Assembly (NCBI GenBank): GCA_021396245.1
Contig: WNYE01000100.1
Coordinates: forward strand, 81,631-145,630
Source of the DNA: Sporothrix humicola
Taxonomy: Eukaryota > Ascomycota > Sordariomycetes > Ophiostomatales > Ophiostomataceae
Direction of reading: 5' to 3'
Length of the DNA stretch: 64,000 nucleotides
A program made the position numbers and the translations under genes. The notes under the pieces were generated by a model. That model was not told where the DNA came from, did no database searches, and saw only the letters and a program-made list of their open reading frames with translations. This document shows positions 54,501 through 64,000 of this stretch, one piece after another. Each line of letters opens with the position of its first letter. Position 1 is the stretch's first letter.

Positions 54501-55547
54501 TCCGTGCTCGGTAGAAGACCAACCTACGATACCACAAGGTGAGGGGTGAGGGGCAGGACGAGCTAGAGGAAGGACCGTAGCCGATACGGACGGTAGACGT
54601 TCAAAATGCAAAAGCAAAAGTGCTAAAGCAAAAACACCAGAATTAAACAGCCCAACGGTCGACCGTTGTACAAGTGCCAGCCGTCTGTCCAACCATGTGT
54701 CTTGCCTTGTGATGAGGCTCAAAGTCTTTTAGATATAAAGGCTGAAGCCGAAGCTGTACGGCGTGCTCCGTCCTCCGTCCTTGGCGGTGAATATTCATGT
54801 GGAATATCTCTATGTCGTATTGACTTTGTCTCTGTTCTCAACAGACAACCTCGGAAGCTTCTATTTTGAATTTCAGAGGGCTGCTGAGATGAAACACTAT
54901 ATGTATTGTCGGGCAGAAGCGGCTGGTGTCGCATTTCTATTTCCAATTCTCGGTTTTACAACGCTTTAAGCTCACAAGAAAAGTTTGTTTTGTGCCGTTA
55001 CATCGCGTGTCGGTTGACGCCGCCGAAGAGTCGTGTTGCGGGCCTGTCAGGGCAGAAGTGGAAAAGCAAAAACAGGAATAATCGCATGTGTGATGTCAGA
55101 GTTGTGAGCAGCGAAATACAGGCAGAATGCAAGAGGTTTTACAGAATATGCAATTCTGGCAAAACATTCTTCAGAATAGTGATATTTGTCGTGCTTGTTT
55201 GTTTTGCAATTGGAGTTGATAGCCTTATTTGTATTTACTATTTTTTTACCGTTACCATAAGGATGTTTCAAAAAAAAAAAAAAAAAAGCTTTGTATTTCA
55301 ATAAAATCATCACTCTTAATTTCATATCTAGAGCCCATTTTTGAAACAATAAAAAGGAAAATGGAAAAGAATTTCATGTAAATATTCAAATTGCATTAAA
55401 TAGGATAGTAAATGATGAAGGATGACAAACGGAATAAGAGACTCGACAGAAGAATGTTTAAAAAAAGGAAAAGAATAGGCCGTAGGAATTAAAAGGGTAT
55501 CATAGAAGAAACAAAAAGCCAGCAAGCATTCACCTTTCCATCACCAT
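51560..55547. other. 4.0-kb gene-poor region upstream of the monooxygenase
   Basis: Purine-rich on the plus strand between about 52100 and 53250. No ORF has domain-like content; the longest (53582-54178, plus) is Phe/Leu/Pro-rich and irregular. An A-run lies near 55271-55287. Confidence 0.45.
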
Positions 55548-56402
55548 CTACAAGGCCAACAGGGCAATGCCGAGACACACAAACAGAGCGGCTGTGGACG
55601 ATGGCATCGTGCTCCGCACACCGGCACTGCCCAGCCCGTCACCCGGGCTCGCCGTTGGCTTCGACGGGCCTAGACCATCGCCGGTCGGGTCGGTCCCGCT
55701 GCCCTCGACCTGGACTTGCGTGGCATCGCCCGGTGCAAACAAGACGCCGACCGAGTCGGCACCGTCGGCATCGATTTCCTCGGGTGTCAGCAGCGGGTTC
55801 TCGAGGGAGTCGCAGGACGGGCGGACGCCGTTGTTGAAAGACGACGACGTGTTGGCGTTGATCTCGTTTGTCACCGAAATGGGCAGGTCGAAAATGGTGT
55901 AGTGGTCGACGTCGTTCAATCTGAAATTTTGGCGGATGGAGATGTTGTAGACACCGCGGGCGCTGTCCAGGGCAATGGGCTGGCCGTTGCCCACAAGACA
56001 GTCGGGCCAGACCCAGTTGACGTGCTTGACGGTGCTTGTCAACTCTTGGAGCATAATGGGCCCCAAAGAAGCGCCATTACCCGTCTCGGTGCCGTTGCTG
56101 ACGGTAAAGTTGTGTTTTGTGTCGTAGCTGTATAGGAAAATGGTAATGTTGTGGATGAGGCTGGGTGATTTCGACGCCAGGTTGACGGGCAGCGGAAGGC
56201 GGCCGTTGGCGGTGACATCGAGGGCGACGTGGAGGGTGTCACCACCGAGCGGCGTTCCAGGTTGGGGAGCGTCGACAACGGCGAAGCCGGGCGTAAAGAT
56301 TTGGCCGTTGGAGATGGTAAAGTTGACGGCAGCGGCAGTCGTTGAGAGGAGGCCCAAAACGAGGCCAGAGGCCAGCCGGCCGAGGCTGGATATTTGCGGC
56401 AT
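55548..56402 (-). CDS. Secreted GPI-anchored surface protein, unknown function
   Basis: A 284-residue intronless protein. It has an N-terminal signal peptide (MPQISSLGRLASGLVLGLLS, cleavage likely after TTAAA) and a C-terminal hydrophobic tail (TAALFVCLGIALLAL) preceded by a Ser/Gly-rich stretch, which together indicate a GPI anchor. The ectodomain has several N-glycosylation sequons (NFT, NIT, NGT, NIS, NTS) and beta-rich character: a domain starting VNFTISNGQIFTPGFAVVDAP and a block HVNWVWPDCLVGNGQPI. It resembles conserved fungal secreted proteins of unknown function rather than an enzyme. A Thr/Pro/Gly linker with DPTGDGLGPSKP joins it to the anchor. It is expected at the plasma membrane or cell wall. 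Confidence 0.85.
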   Translation of the reverse strand: MPQISSLGRLASGLVLGLLSTTAAAVNFTISNGQIFTPGFAVVDAPQPGTPLGGDTLHVALDVTANGRLPLPVNLASKSPSLIHNITIFLYSYDTKHNFTVSNGTETGNGASLGPIMLQELTSTVKHVNWVWPDCLVGNGQPIALDSARGVYNISIRQNFRLNDVDHYTIFDLPISVTNEINANTSSSFNNGVRPSCDSLENPLLTPEEIDADGADSVGVLFAPGDATQVQVEGSGTDPTGDGLGPSKPTASPGDGLGSAGVRSTMPSSTAALFVCLGIALLAL

Positions 56403-57339
56403 ATTGATGTTGTGATGGCGATCTGTGATATTTAATTGATATCGGTAGTGTCGAACAGTGAAGAAGCAAAAGATCGAAGAAGTTTATTTCAAAAGTCTGT
56501 TTAAAACGGGGCATTCATCTTTAAAAGGGAATCATTGTCTGTGTCTACGGAGTGCGGCTCCAACAGGAAACTCAGTATCGACGACGGACCGGGTTTGCCA
56601 CTTCCCTGTCCTGGTAACCAAAGTTTGGAAAGAAAAGGAGAGTCGAGACAGGCCAAGAAACAGAAAGAGAAAGCATGACGACAGGGGTCTCCAACGCCAA
56701 AAGTGAGCAAAGATGGGCCAAAGACTCTATTGGGGCCAGTCGCGATGCTCATAGTATTACTGGAAAGCATGGGCGGAAACTTTAATTCTGTGATCCGGCT
56801 CGCTTGGCTCACAGTGGATCTGAGCAAGGATAGAGAGATGCAGGTACCTGGGAGAGAGTATCGACTCCGTTGCCTCTCTTTTGTTTCCAAGTTGCTGGTA
56901 TTTATGCGCAAGCGCGGAAGACGATGGCCCGAAAACGTGTTTTGTGTTTTGTGACTTTGGAGAGGACCACGGACCAGGAATGACGAGCGAGATGCTACGA
57001 CGTGTGAATGATGCAGGCACACAAAAACAATGAAGTCGTGACTGTCAATTTTGGTGAACAATAAATGACATCGTTGCCTACAATAAAATTAGGGACAGGA
57101 ACAAGGCCTGCAAAACTACTGGACCAACCGGGCCGCGCACCGAATGCTCATTTTGGGTTATTGTCAAGCGAGAAAGCTGCGTGCTGGGTCTCTGGATAAA
57201 ACTTGTTAAAATTACGCCAAAATCAACCAGACTGGGTCTGATGGAGAACGACGTGGAGAGAACGTGGCAACACTAAAAAGAAAGGTTCTCCATCTCGACA
57301 CTGCAATTTCGTCAATGTTGGGAGAGTGAGAAAGACGAC
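56403..57339. other. Intergenic region upstream of the GPI protein
   Basis: No gene is supported. A 9-base inverted repeat (ATGGAGAAC at 57240, GTTCTCCAT at 57285) could form a weak hairpin. Confidence 0.4.
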
Positions 57340-57447
57340 AGCCTTGGCCGAATTCCACACTCGTGGATCAGTCGATAGAAAAGACCAAATTTTCCCGGGA
57401 AAAATAATAAAACACACAAAAACACAGGTCAGCCAGGATTTCTCTTA
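57340..57447. repeat. Dispersed repeat copy 1
   Basis: About 100 bases from GCCTTGGCCGAATTCCACAC to the GGATTTCTCTTATT end align with 61968-62069 at roughly three-quarters identity, including CCACACTCGTGGAT and an (A/G)AATAA(T)AAA segment. Probably a transposon end or solo element. Confidence 0.65.
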
Positions 57448-57965
57448 TTCCCATCTGTTTTTCTTCTCCTTCTCGAACAGTGGGTGATGCGCGTTGTTAC
57501 GCCACGTGAAGCAGGTGCTGTTTCATCTTAATACGTGGGCGAGAGCCTGGGCCAAGACTCACTTGTGCGGACCAAGCAACCCCACTATTCGGCGCCGAGT
57601 CGTCAAGCTTCCGTAGTTTGCCCTGTACCGCGTACTGGCCGGTATTTGTCGTTCCGTCACGCCGTCCGAAGAGCCCGAGCTAAACGGTGGCCAAATCATA
57701 ATCCGAAGCAGACGATAACAGCACGCCCACTAATACGTAACATAGGATTGACCACTCGAAGTTGCGGGGACGAGCAAAATGATGACGATGACCGGGCAGG
57801 CCATCGTAGAATACCAGAGGTGCAACTGAAAGGAACGAAAAAACGAAAATGGGGCAATCTCATTGATGGGTTATTCTAAGCTACTATTCAAGATCTGTTT
57901 CGACCCCTTTCTCTTCAGTTTGCTTTTCTGTCGGTTCTTTTCCACACTATCTTTTCTGCCAGACA

Positions 57966-58220
57966 TTGCCGCCGCATACACGTGAGGATGGCACCACACG
58001 CCGTACGGCTGGATTTGAGGAGGAAGAGGTTTTTGGACCACCAGAGATGGCACAGATTGCGCACATTGCGCAGGCGCAATCTCAGGCACAGGAGCTGAAA
58101 TCGAAGTGGAAACAGGAGTCGGAGGAATGGGAGCAGTGGGAAGACACAGTCCACCAGTCTCTATCAGAAACTAGTCCCGTGCCACTCAACACCGCTTTCG
58201 GGCAGTTTGAGCCATGTTGA
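57966..58220 (+). CDS. Small acidic/glutamine-rich ORF, partial
   Basis: A frame ending at TGA 58218 codes a coherent charged helix: GFEEEEVFGPPEMAQIAHI, AQSQAQELKSKWKQESEEW, then SLSETSPVPLNTAFGQFEPC. There is no ATG before the coding-like part; an acceptor CCAG at about 57960-57963 may mark an exon start. An ORF on the opposite strand (58187-58440) overlaps its 3' end by 34 nt. I recognise no family; it may be the last exon of a gene or a relic. Confidence 0.35.
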   Translation: MPPHTREDGTTRRTAGFEEEEVFGPPEMAQIAHIAQAQSQAQELKSKWKQESEEWEQWEDTVHQSLSETSPVPLNTAFGQFEPC

Positions 58221-58440
58221 GAGTACTGAAGACGTTTGTGATGGCTGCCGCAAGAGGATACGTCGTGGGTGGGTTTTTGTTGTCGAGTGCCAAGAATGAA
58301 TCTGTAGGGGAGCTGTTGTTAGCCTTCACCATCCTTGACGTTTGGCTAAGATGGCCACTCACATGATAACAATCAAAACTCCTTGAATGCTGCCGAGGAC
58401 GTGAACAGTGCTGCTCGGCGCATGGTTTCTCGCTTGCCAT
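58187..58440 (-). CDS. Doubtful small ORF, possibly spliced
   Basis: The end of this frame (SFLALDNKNPPTTYPLAAAI and NMAQTARKRC) looks coding. GTGAGT and CTACAG sites sit within it, and one spliced alternative creates a membrane-like segment (HVLGSIQGVLIVI). No single model satisfies frame and splice rules cleanly, so the gene is uncertain. Confidence 0.25.
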
Positions 58441-58613
58441 CTTGTCGTGACGGTTCGATCGAAATGGCGTATGCTCATGTTGGTTTCACCTTTTCCAGAA
58501 GGAAAAGGCTACTCGACCCAGCAACCACGTTGAGGTATGAGCCTTTGCTGGGACCCGATCCCACCCTCCACCCAACCCTAGTAATTATGGCCGTACTAGA
58601 ATGGCATAAATCT

Positions 58614-58631
58614 AAAAAAAAAAAAAAAAAA
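58614..58631 (+). repeat. Run of 18 A
   Basis: An uninterrupted A18 tract directly precedes two 42-bp direct repeats. It may be a poly(A) tail of a retroposed insertion on the plus strand or a simple homopolymer. Confidence 0.7.
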
Positions 58632-58638
58632 CAATTAG

Positions 58639-58732
58639 TGATCGCTACTCTGCCGGTCTCTGGGACGGGCGGCGCTATTCAAAAACCCAATGATCGCTAC
58701 TCTACCGGTCTCGAGGACCGGCGGCGCTAGTC
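58639..58732. repeat. Two 42-bp direct repeats, 52-bp period
   Basis: 58639-58680 and 58691-58732 share TGATCGCTACTCT-CCGGTCTC and GGCGGCGCTA with five mismatches. The second copy contains a perfect hairpin CCGGTC-TCGAG-GACCGG; a further hairpin GGCGGGC/GCCCGCC follows just inside the neighbouring ORF. Confidence 0.85.
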
Positions 58733-59029
58733 GCTTCGCTGTAGGACGGCCTCTATGGCCGCCAGGCGGGCCTCTTGCCCGCCAACCTGTCTCCTAAGGT
58801 CAGTAACATCTACAGTAACACGGGTCTCAATGTTGGTGACCCGCTTGGAAAGGTCTTCAAGCGTCCTCTCGCACTTGGCCAATCGGGTGAGGGTTGTTGG
58901 CTCTGCCGTTGCCTCTCCGGCGGGCAGAGGTGTAGGTGTACGTACCGGGGATGACCATCGATCGTACCGGTCAAGAATAGAACACACCGCCAGGACAGCC
59001 GTAGCTGCGGCGGCCAGCTAGTCCGCCAT
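58727..59029 (-). pseudogene. Small membrane/coiled-coil ORF with TAG at codon 4
   Basis: From ATG 59029 the frame reads Met-Ala-Asp, then TAG (59018-59020), then a hydrophobic stretch (LAAAATAVLAVCSILDRYDR), a short Pro/Thr linker and a heptad-like helix (CERTLEDLSKRVTNIETRV to QEARLAAIEAVLQ), ending at TAG 58727. One membrane anchor plus coiled coil is the apparent plan. An internal start after the TAG would remove the anchor. It abuts the 42-bp repeats and the A18 run, which suggests a small mobile or retroposed unit. Confidence 0.45.
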
Positions 59030-60001
59030 GCCGTTGGCGTGGTTGTGGGGGATAAAGTATAGAGAATAAAGGTGATGAATGAATATAAGCAGTAATTGTG
59101 TTAGCCGCGGCGTGTGTGAGGCAAAAAAATAGAAGAAGAAGAAGAAAGGACCAAGTCTGGCGCCATCCAGCTTCAGCATTAATATATTCAAGCTTGTTTA
59201 CATCCTCCCGTTGCGGAGGAGATGGCAACTACGCGTGTTTATGGTCTTTCCTTCTTACTTGCACTTTGTTAAGCAAGTACACATCCATGAGCTGGGCCAC
59301 TTGGTATTAAAATGGTAGGTACGACCGATATGGCGTACAGATTGAGAAGGAAGTACATGGCCAGTAGCAAAGTATTGAGAAGAAACCACACAAACACAGA
59401 CAGAGCGATGAGATGGAGCCTCTCGGGCAATGGAGGAGCGACTATTGGGCACACTAGGAGGACAGAAAGAGCAACAGTAGGCGCAGTTGGGAGTTAAGGA
59501 AAGAGCAGCTGGAATGAGCAGCTCAAAGTTGGAAAGAACCACTCAAATTAAAGGAAAGAGCAGCTCAAGGGTATTGGGAGAAAGAGCCATCTACTAAGGA
59601 AGAAGCTACAGTGGATGTACTACTACTTCCTATTAGTTGTTTGTACACAGTGTGTTTCTTTATTTCCTAACAGGGAAAATAGCTACTTAAGGTGTGAGCT
59701 ACATGAGACTTGAGAGTCAAACTTCCTTACTATGATATAAATTACTAAGTGCTAACAGTAGGCACACGTACACTCTCGCCACCGGTGTATTGCGAGGAGA
59801 CTTCACTTGCTCCTTATCTATTAAACCAGGCCCGTGACCAATTTTATCTCTTTACTGGAACATATTTAGCTTCACAATGTCCACCACAATTTCCATCACA
59901 ATATTCATCCCTCCTTGATATCTAGCTTTACCTTATCACTTTGAAAAAAATAAAAAAATTTGTGCTTTGTCGAATCAACGGTTATCAACCCCAGGACGAA
60001 A
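59030..60001. other. Intergenic region, F-box gene promoter
   Basis: No gene. The 15-mer AAGGAAAGAGCAGCT occurs twice (about 59497 and 59551). The A-rich stretch TTGAAAAAAATAAAAAAATT lies about 40 bases before the F-box gene start. Confidence 0.45.
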
Positions 60002-61951
60002 ATGCATCCCGAGAGCCTTCCACAGACGAACCAGGATGGTGAGCAACAGCGAGGGCTGTTGTTGCCAAAGACAACTCCATCCACATCCATATCCTCATCC
60101 TCAGTCTTATCCTCGACCGCAACCTTGGTTTCAACCACCAAGGACCCACACGAAGCCCTGTTCCGCGCATTCAATATATGGATCATCTACAAGAACATTC
60201 TTGACCGCGTATCCCTCGCCGATAAAACAGCCCTAGCACTTACATGCCGCCGTCTCCAACAAAGCTTTCCCGACGCGGCAGATGTCCGTACGCTACGCAA
60301 ACGCTTGCCGCGGCCCGAGTTTCTTGATGTTTTGCACGTTGTCGCCTACGACCTGCCGGACCACTACGTGTGCGAGCAGTGCCTGTATCTGCATCGTGAT
60401 GCACGGACGGCCCAAAGGAAGGTGAAGTCGGGGACGAAGTCGGAAAAATGGGAGTGGGACTTGATTACTGGCCATGCTGCCGACACGGCCGTCGTCCAAA
60501 AAGCATCCAAGGGCCTGGCGGTGGATAGGGTGGCCCCCGTGGTGGACTTTCACGTTCAGCCCATGCCAGAACTCGAGCCACCATGCCGCCTTTCGGGTTC
60601 AACGCTAAATGCGACCACCTCGCCAACTGCCTTGTCCACGCCCCCTTACGATGCAGGTCTATTGGGGTGTACGTTTGCTTCACGGCTCTCGTCGACACGG
60701 CGAACACCACTGGCGGGCTTGGCGCACCGCGATGTACAGCTTTTGTTGAAGCGTGTCCGCCTGTTGAGGTTGAGGCTAACCAAAACCGTACCGTCTCCAG
60801 CTCCAGATCCAGATCCAGCTCCAGATCCAGCTCCAGATTCAGTTCTAGATTCGGCTCCAGGTTGGCTGTCCTGGTGGAGCAGGTTCTGGAAGCGCAGCAA
60901 GATCACAACTGCATGGCGAGGTCGAGATCGAGATCGCGATCTAAACATTTTGAATAATTTGGACATGGAAGAGGCTGTCCGTGTTGCTCTACGGCCATTC
61001 GAGGTACGGCGAGAAATTGTCGTGTCAGAGATAGTACCTGGCATTCGCTTCCCGATTCCAGCGCCCAAGTACAACTTTGTGCCGCGTGTGATATTGGTAT
61101 CAGAGCCCGGTGGTGGTGGTGGCAGCGTCAGACGTGCACACTTTTTTTTACAGACCGTTCTTTCTTTCCACTCGGGCGGCTTTTATTCTGCGCCCCTCAG
61201 CATCTGCCCGCACCAGGTCCTCAACAACAACAACTGCCCAGTCTGGAGGCACGCCAACCTCAATAATAGCCTTTTTCTGCAACACGAGGAAGAGCTTCAC
61301 GAGATCGGAGCCGGGACCGGAGCCGGAACCAGAGCCGGAACCAGAGCCAGAAACGCAACCCGTTCGGCGCTAGGAGGGTGGATGCCGACGCCCGAGGGCG
61401 TGCGAAATTCCCGGCCGTCATTCCGCCTCCACACTGCCGCGGAATGCGTCGTTGGCAAACAGTATTCGCATCACGACTACCACCGCATCTGTCTTCAGCG
61501 GCCGCCGGACTGCCGGGAGTGCGCGTTCGAAGTCCAAGCGGAGAACATGGAAGCCACACAAGGGGAAAGGGAAGCGGCCGCCGCGTCCGCCCGGGCGTGC
61601 GCGCTTATCAGACGTTTGGAGGATGACAAGGACAAGGACAGGTATGTGGTGTCGTCGAGCTGCGACCGCTGCCCGACCGACTTTGCTGTCCACATACGAA
61701 TCAACCCCGCAGACTGGACTATGGGGGAAGAGTTGGTGATCACCGTCTGGCAGGACTTTGGTCCCGAGGCGCCCGTGACCGACGAGCAGTGGCAGAGCCA
61801 CATCCCCGGGCCATTCTTGCAGGCGGAGCTGGACCATGCAGCGGCACCGTACACCGAGTACAACACCTGGCGGTCCGGTCCGTCGGTTGGCCATGCTCCA
61901 GGCTCGGTGCGTGCGCTTTTTGAAAATGGCGAAGCGGCTCTTGATATTTAA
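60002..61951 (+). CDS. F-box protein
   Basis: A 649-residue intronless protein from ATG 60002. The F-box-like helices lie at about residues 50-85 (FRAFNIWIIYKNILDRVSLA, then DKTALALTCRRLQQSFP), followed by HYVCEQCLYLHRDA, a Cys-x2-Cys site commonly found after the F-box in this fungal family. A second paired-Cys site (SSSCDRCPTDFAVHI) lies near the C-terminus. F-box proteins recruit substrates to SCF ubiquitin ligases through Skp1; the substrate is unknown. Two simple-sequence coding stretches occur: PDPDPAPDPAPD (about 60805-60840) and GAGTGAGTRAGTRA (about 61306-61350). The stop lies 17 bases before a dispersed repeat and ~150 bases before RIP-mutated DNA, so the gene is at a heterochromatin-like border. 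Confidence 0.75.
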   Translation: MHPESLPQTNQDGEQQRGLLLPKTTPSTSISSSSVLSSTATLVSTTKDPHEALFRAFNIWIIYKNILDRVSLADKTALALTCRRLQQSFPDAADVRTLRKRLPRPEFLDVLHVVAYDLPDHYVCEQCLYLHRDARTAQRKVKSGTKSEKWEWDLITGHAADTAVVQKASKGLAVDRVAPVVDFHVQPMPELEPPCRLSGSTLNATTSPTALSTPPYDAGLLGCTFASRLSSTRRTPLAGLAHRDVQLLLKRVRLLRLRLTKTVPSPAPDPDPAPDPAPDSVLDSAPGWLSWWSRFWKRSKITTAWRGRDRDRDLNILNNLDMEEAVRVALRPFEVRREIVVSEIVPGIRFPIPAPKYNFVPRVILVSEPGGGGGSVRRAHFFLQTVLSFHSGGFYSAPLSICPHQVLNNNNCPVWRHANLNNSLFLQHEEELHEIGAGTGAGTRAGTRARNATRSALGGWMPTPEGVRNSRPSFRLHTAAECVVGKQYSHHDYHRICLQRPPDCRECAFEVQAENMEATQGEREAAAASARACALIRRLEDDKDKDRYVVSSSCDRCPTDFAVHIRINPADWTMGEELVITVWQDFGPEAPVTDEQWQSHIPGPFLQAELDHAAAPYTEYNTWRSGPSVGHAPGSVRALFENGEAALDI

Positions 61952-61967
61952 ATATGCCCCGGGAGAA

Positions 61968-62069
61968 AGCCTTGGCCAGACTCCACACTCGTGGATTAAT
62001 CGACAACAAAGTGTGGAGTTCCCCGGAAAGAATAAAAGGGGACACAGCACAAGACTAGGATTTTATTAT
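61968..62069. repeat. Dispersed repeat copy 2
   Basis: The partner of 57340-57447, beginning 17 bases after the F-box stop codon. On the minus strand both copies encode a similar short peptide (L-S-T/I-D/N-PRVW...AKA), so the repeat may descend from a coding sequence. Confidence 0.65.
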
Positions 62070-62082
62070 TATTATTATTATT
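62064..62082. repeat. (ATT)n microsatellite
   Basis: About six perfect ATT units. Confidence 0.9.
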
Positions 62083-62348
62083 CGCCTTTCTCAGTCAATC
62101 CTGACTATTAGCGACTAGCTAGGCAGAACCCTTATAGGGAAGAAACTACTATAGAATTGTATATGTAAACTTTTTAGTTTACACGAGTGTGTGTTAGCCT
62201 GTTAAGGTTATACGTTAAGTAAATAAATAAATAAATAAATAGTTGTATATAGTAAATAAATGAAAAAGGTAAGTGCGGTAAATAAAGTATAAAATAAAAG
62301 AGTGTATAGTTTATAAATTTAACTTTTTTTTTTACTTTAAAGTTTATT

Positions 62349-62443
62349 GTTTAAGTATTATTAACGTTATAACGAGTTTTTTATTTTTATATTTTTAACG
62401 TTAAAATTAATCGTTTAAGTATTATTAACGTTATAACGAGTTT
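62349..62443. repeat. 31-bp perfect direct repeat in the RIP block
   Basis: 62349-62379 and 62413-62443 are identical (starting GTTTAAGTATTATTAACG), a 64-base period. Confidence 0.85.
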
Positions 62444-62572
62444 ATTGTTATTATTTTTAATATTTAATTATTCGATATTTAAAATTAAAATAAAAACGGA
62501 AGTTACCGTTATTAAAATTATTAAAATATTAAACGTAACCGTTTAATTAACTTTTCGTTTAAAAAGTAAGTT

Positions 62573-62800
62573 TTAATTAAAGTTAAAAAATATTATACTC
62601 GTAAAGTTAATACCGTTAAAAAAAAATAACGTTTTTTTATAAAGTAAACTTTAATTAAAGTTAAAAAATATTATACTTATAAAGTTAATACTGTTAAAAA
62701 AAAATAATATTTTTTTAAAAAATAAACTTTAATTAAAACTAAAAAACGTTATATTCGTAAAGTTATTATTGTTAAAAAAAAACGACGTATTACCGCGGTA
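62573..62800. repeat. 78-bp tandem repeats in the RIP block
   Basis: TTAATTAA landmarks at 62573, 62651 and 62729 define three consecutive 78-base units; each contains a TAAAAAA-TATTATA-like stretch and a GTTAAAAAAAA stretch. 78 is 26 codons, compatible with a former coding repeat. Confidence 0.8.
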
Positions 62801-64000
62801 TAATATAAAAACGAAAAAAAACGTAACTTAAACGACGGTATATTACTTTAATAACGGTAACTTTTTTAACTTTTTCGTAAAGTTATATTTTAAAAGTTTA
62901 TCGTTTTAAATAAATTATTAAAAGATTAATTTAACTTTAAAACCGTTTTATAACTTATATTTTAATTTTTTAAAAGTTTAAAGTTAATTTACTAGCCGCG
63001 GTAATATTTTTAAGTATATTAAAATTATATACTTGGCCGTTTCGTTTTCGGTGTCGTAAAAATAATTTAAAAAGTTAATAACTTTATACTGGAAAAAATA
63101 TATATAAAAGTTAATATAACTAATATAAATTTACGTAAAAAAATTACTTTTAACTTTCGTAAAATAAAAGTAATAACGTTGTATAACTTTTATTACTTAA
63201 TATAACGTTTATATAACGAAAAATTTTACGAAACGGCCAGTTTTAACGTTTTATTATTATTAAACTTTTTAACGGTCGATAATTATAATTTAATTTATTT
63301 TTTTAAAGGTAAACGGCGGAGATAATATAAAAAAAAGTAAATAATAATTAATAAACGGCCGAGAGTAACGTACTATACTTTAAATCGTTTAAATTTTAAT
63401 TTAATAGTTTAATTAAAATAAAAAAATAATTTAACGGTATTTTAAATAAAAGTTTAATAATAATATACTTAATTTAAAGTAAAAAAAGTAAATAAGTATT
63501 AACTAATAAACTTTAAAGATTATACGAAAATACCCGTAAAAAATAATATTTAAAAAAAGTACCGATCGGTTATTTTTTAACTTTAAAAAAAAAACATCCG
63601 TATTATAAATTACCATACTTTAAAGTATAACCGTATAAATTATTTAAACTTACGAAAGTGTATAACCTTATATTTTTTTAATAAGTTTCGTAAAAACGTA
63701 ACTTTATACGGTGAAACAACGTTTTATTTATCGAATATACTTTAAAAAAAAAACTTTTTATTTAATTAAATACTAAAAAAACGGGTTACTCGGCGGAGAG
63801 TAAAAACGGTGTTTTAGTTAAACGTAAACGTCGTCGTCGGGGCCTTATAAGCGTAAAAAAAGTAAAAAAACTTATTTTTCGTCGGTTTGAATATAACGTT
63901 TTTTAATTATACTTAGTTTGTGGTTATTTTTTAAACGTTTTATAAAATATAATAATAAAAAGTTATTATACGGTTATAAACGAAAAAGTTAATATTATTT

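Larger units (their letters stand above)
62105..64000. other. RIP-mutated AT-rich block, open to the right edge
   Basis: From about 62.1 kb GC content collapses. Many 60-base lines contain no CpA or TpG at all, while TpA is very frequent and CpG persists, which is the pattern left by repeat-induced point mutation. No gene survives. A (TAAA)n tract lies at 62220-62240. The source is presumably a transposon or other repeated element, unidentifiable by eye. Confidence 0.85.

Noticed and set aside
62105..64000. Considered as a centromere or telomere end
   Set aside because: No telomeric TTAGGG array is seen, and RIP-type AT-richness alone does not distinguish these from a mutated transposon.

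Overview
The window is nuclear DNA of a filamentous ascomycete, most likely a Sordariomycete. Reasons: short introns (52-129 nt) with GTAAGT-type donors and TACTAAC-like branch sites, pyrimidine-rich leaders, long intergenic spaces, typical Pezizomycotina genes, and AT-rich blocks depleted of CpA/TpG, which is the mark of repeat-induced point mutation (RIP). I saw no tRNA, rRNA or CRISPR. All gene models are read by eye from the sequence.

Region 1 (1-7.4 kb): the 3' part of a huge acidic V/E/A/P-rich protein open at the left edge, a cis-CaaD-type tautomerase, and a doubtful minus-strand ORF.

Region 2 (7.8-22.7 kb) is an accessory island. It holds three members (A1, A2, A3) of an unrecognised helical protein family and four modules (B1-B4) of a second unrecognised small family, laid out as two B-B-A units (B1-B2-A2 and B3-B4-A3) plus an outlying A1. 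A2 and A3 share an identical 11-base TATA sequence, and B1 and B3 share a CACGTG-containing promoter block. B2 and B3 each carry an in-frame TAG followed by family-conserved residues. An ankyrin-repeat gene, an SRPK-like kinase and a RIP-broken Hce2/Ecp2-type effector relic sit among them.

Region 3 (22.9-56.4 kb) is conserved core: RAD10/ERCC1, a secreted GH47 alpha-mannosidase, a Ure2-like glutathione transferase with a possible mitochondrial presequence, an SR splicing factor whose SWQDLKD signature is split by a 718-nt intron, the MDM1-type PXA-RGS-PX-nexin tether, HMG-CoA synthase, a phenol 2-monooxygenase-like flavoprotein and a GPI-anchored surface protein. Large GA-rich (+ strand) spaces of 2-4 kb lie upstream of several minus-strand genes.

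Region 4 (57-64 kb) is decaying, repeat-bearing DNA: a ~100-bp dispersed repeat in two copies, a small element-like unit (42-bp direct repeats, an 18-A run, and a membrane/coiled-coil ORF with a TAG at codon 4), an F-box protein gene, and from about 62.1 kb to the edge a strongly AT-rich RIP block with 78-bp in-phase tandem repeats.
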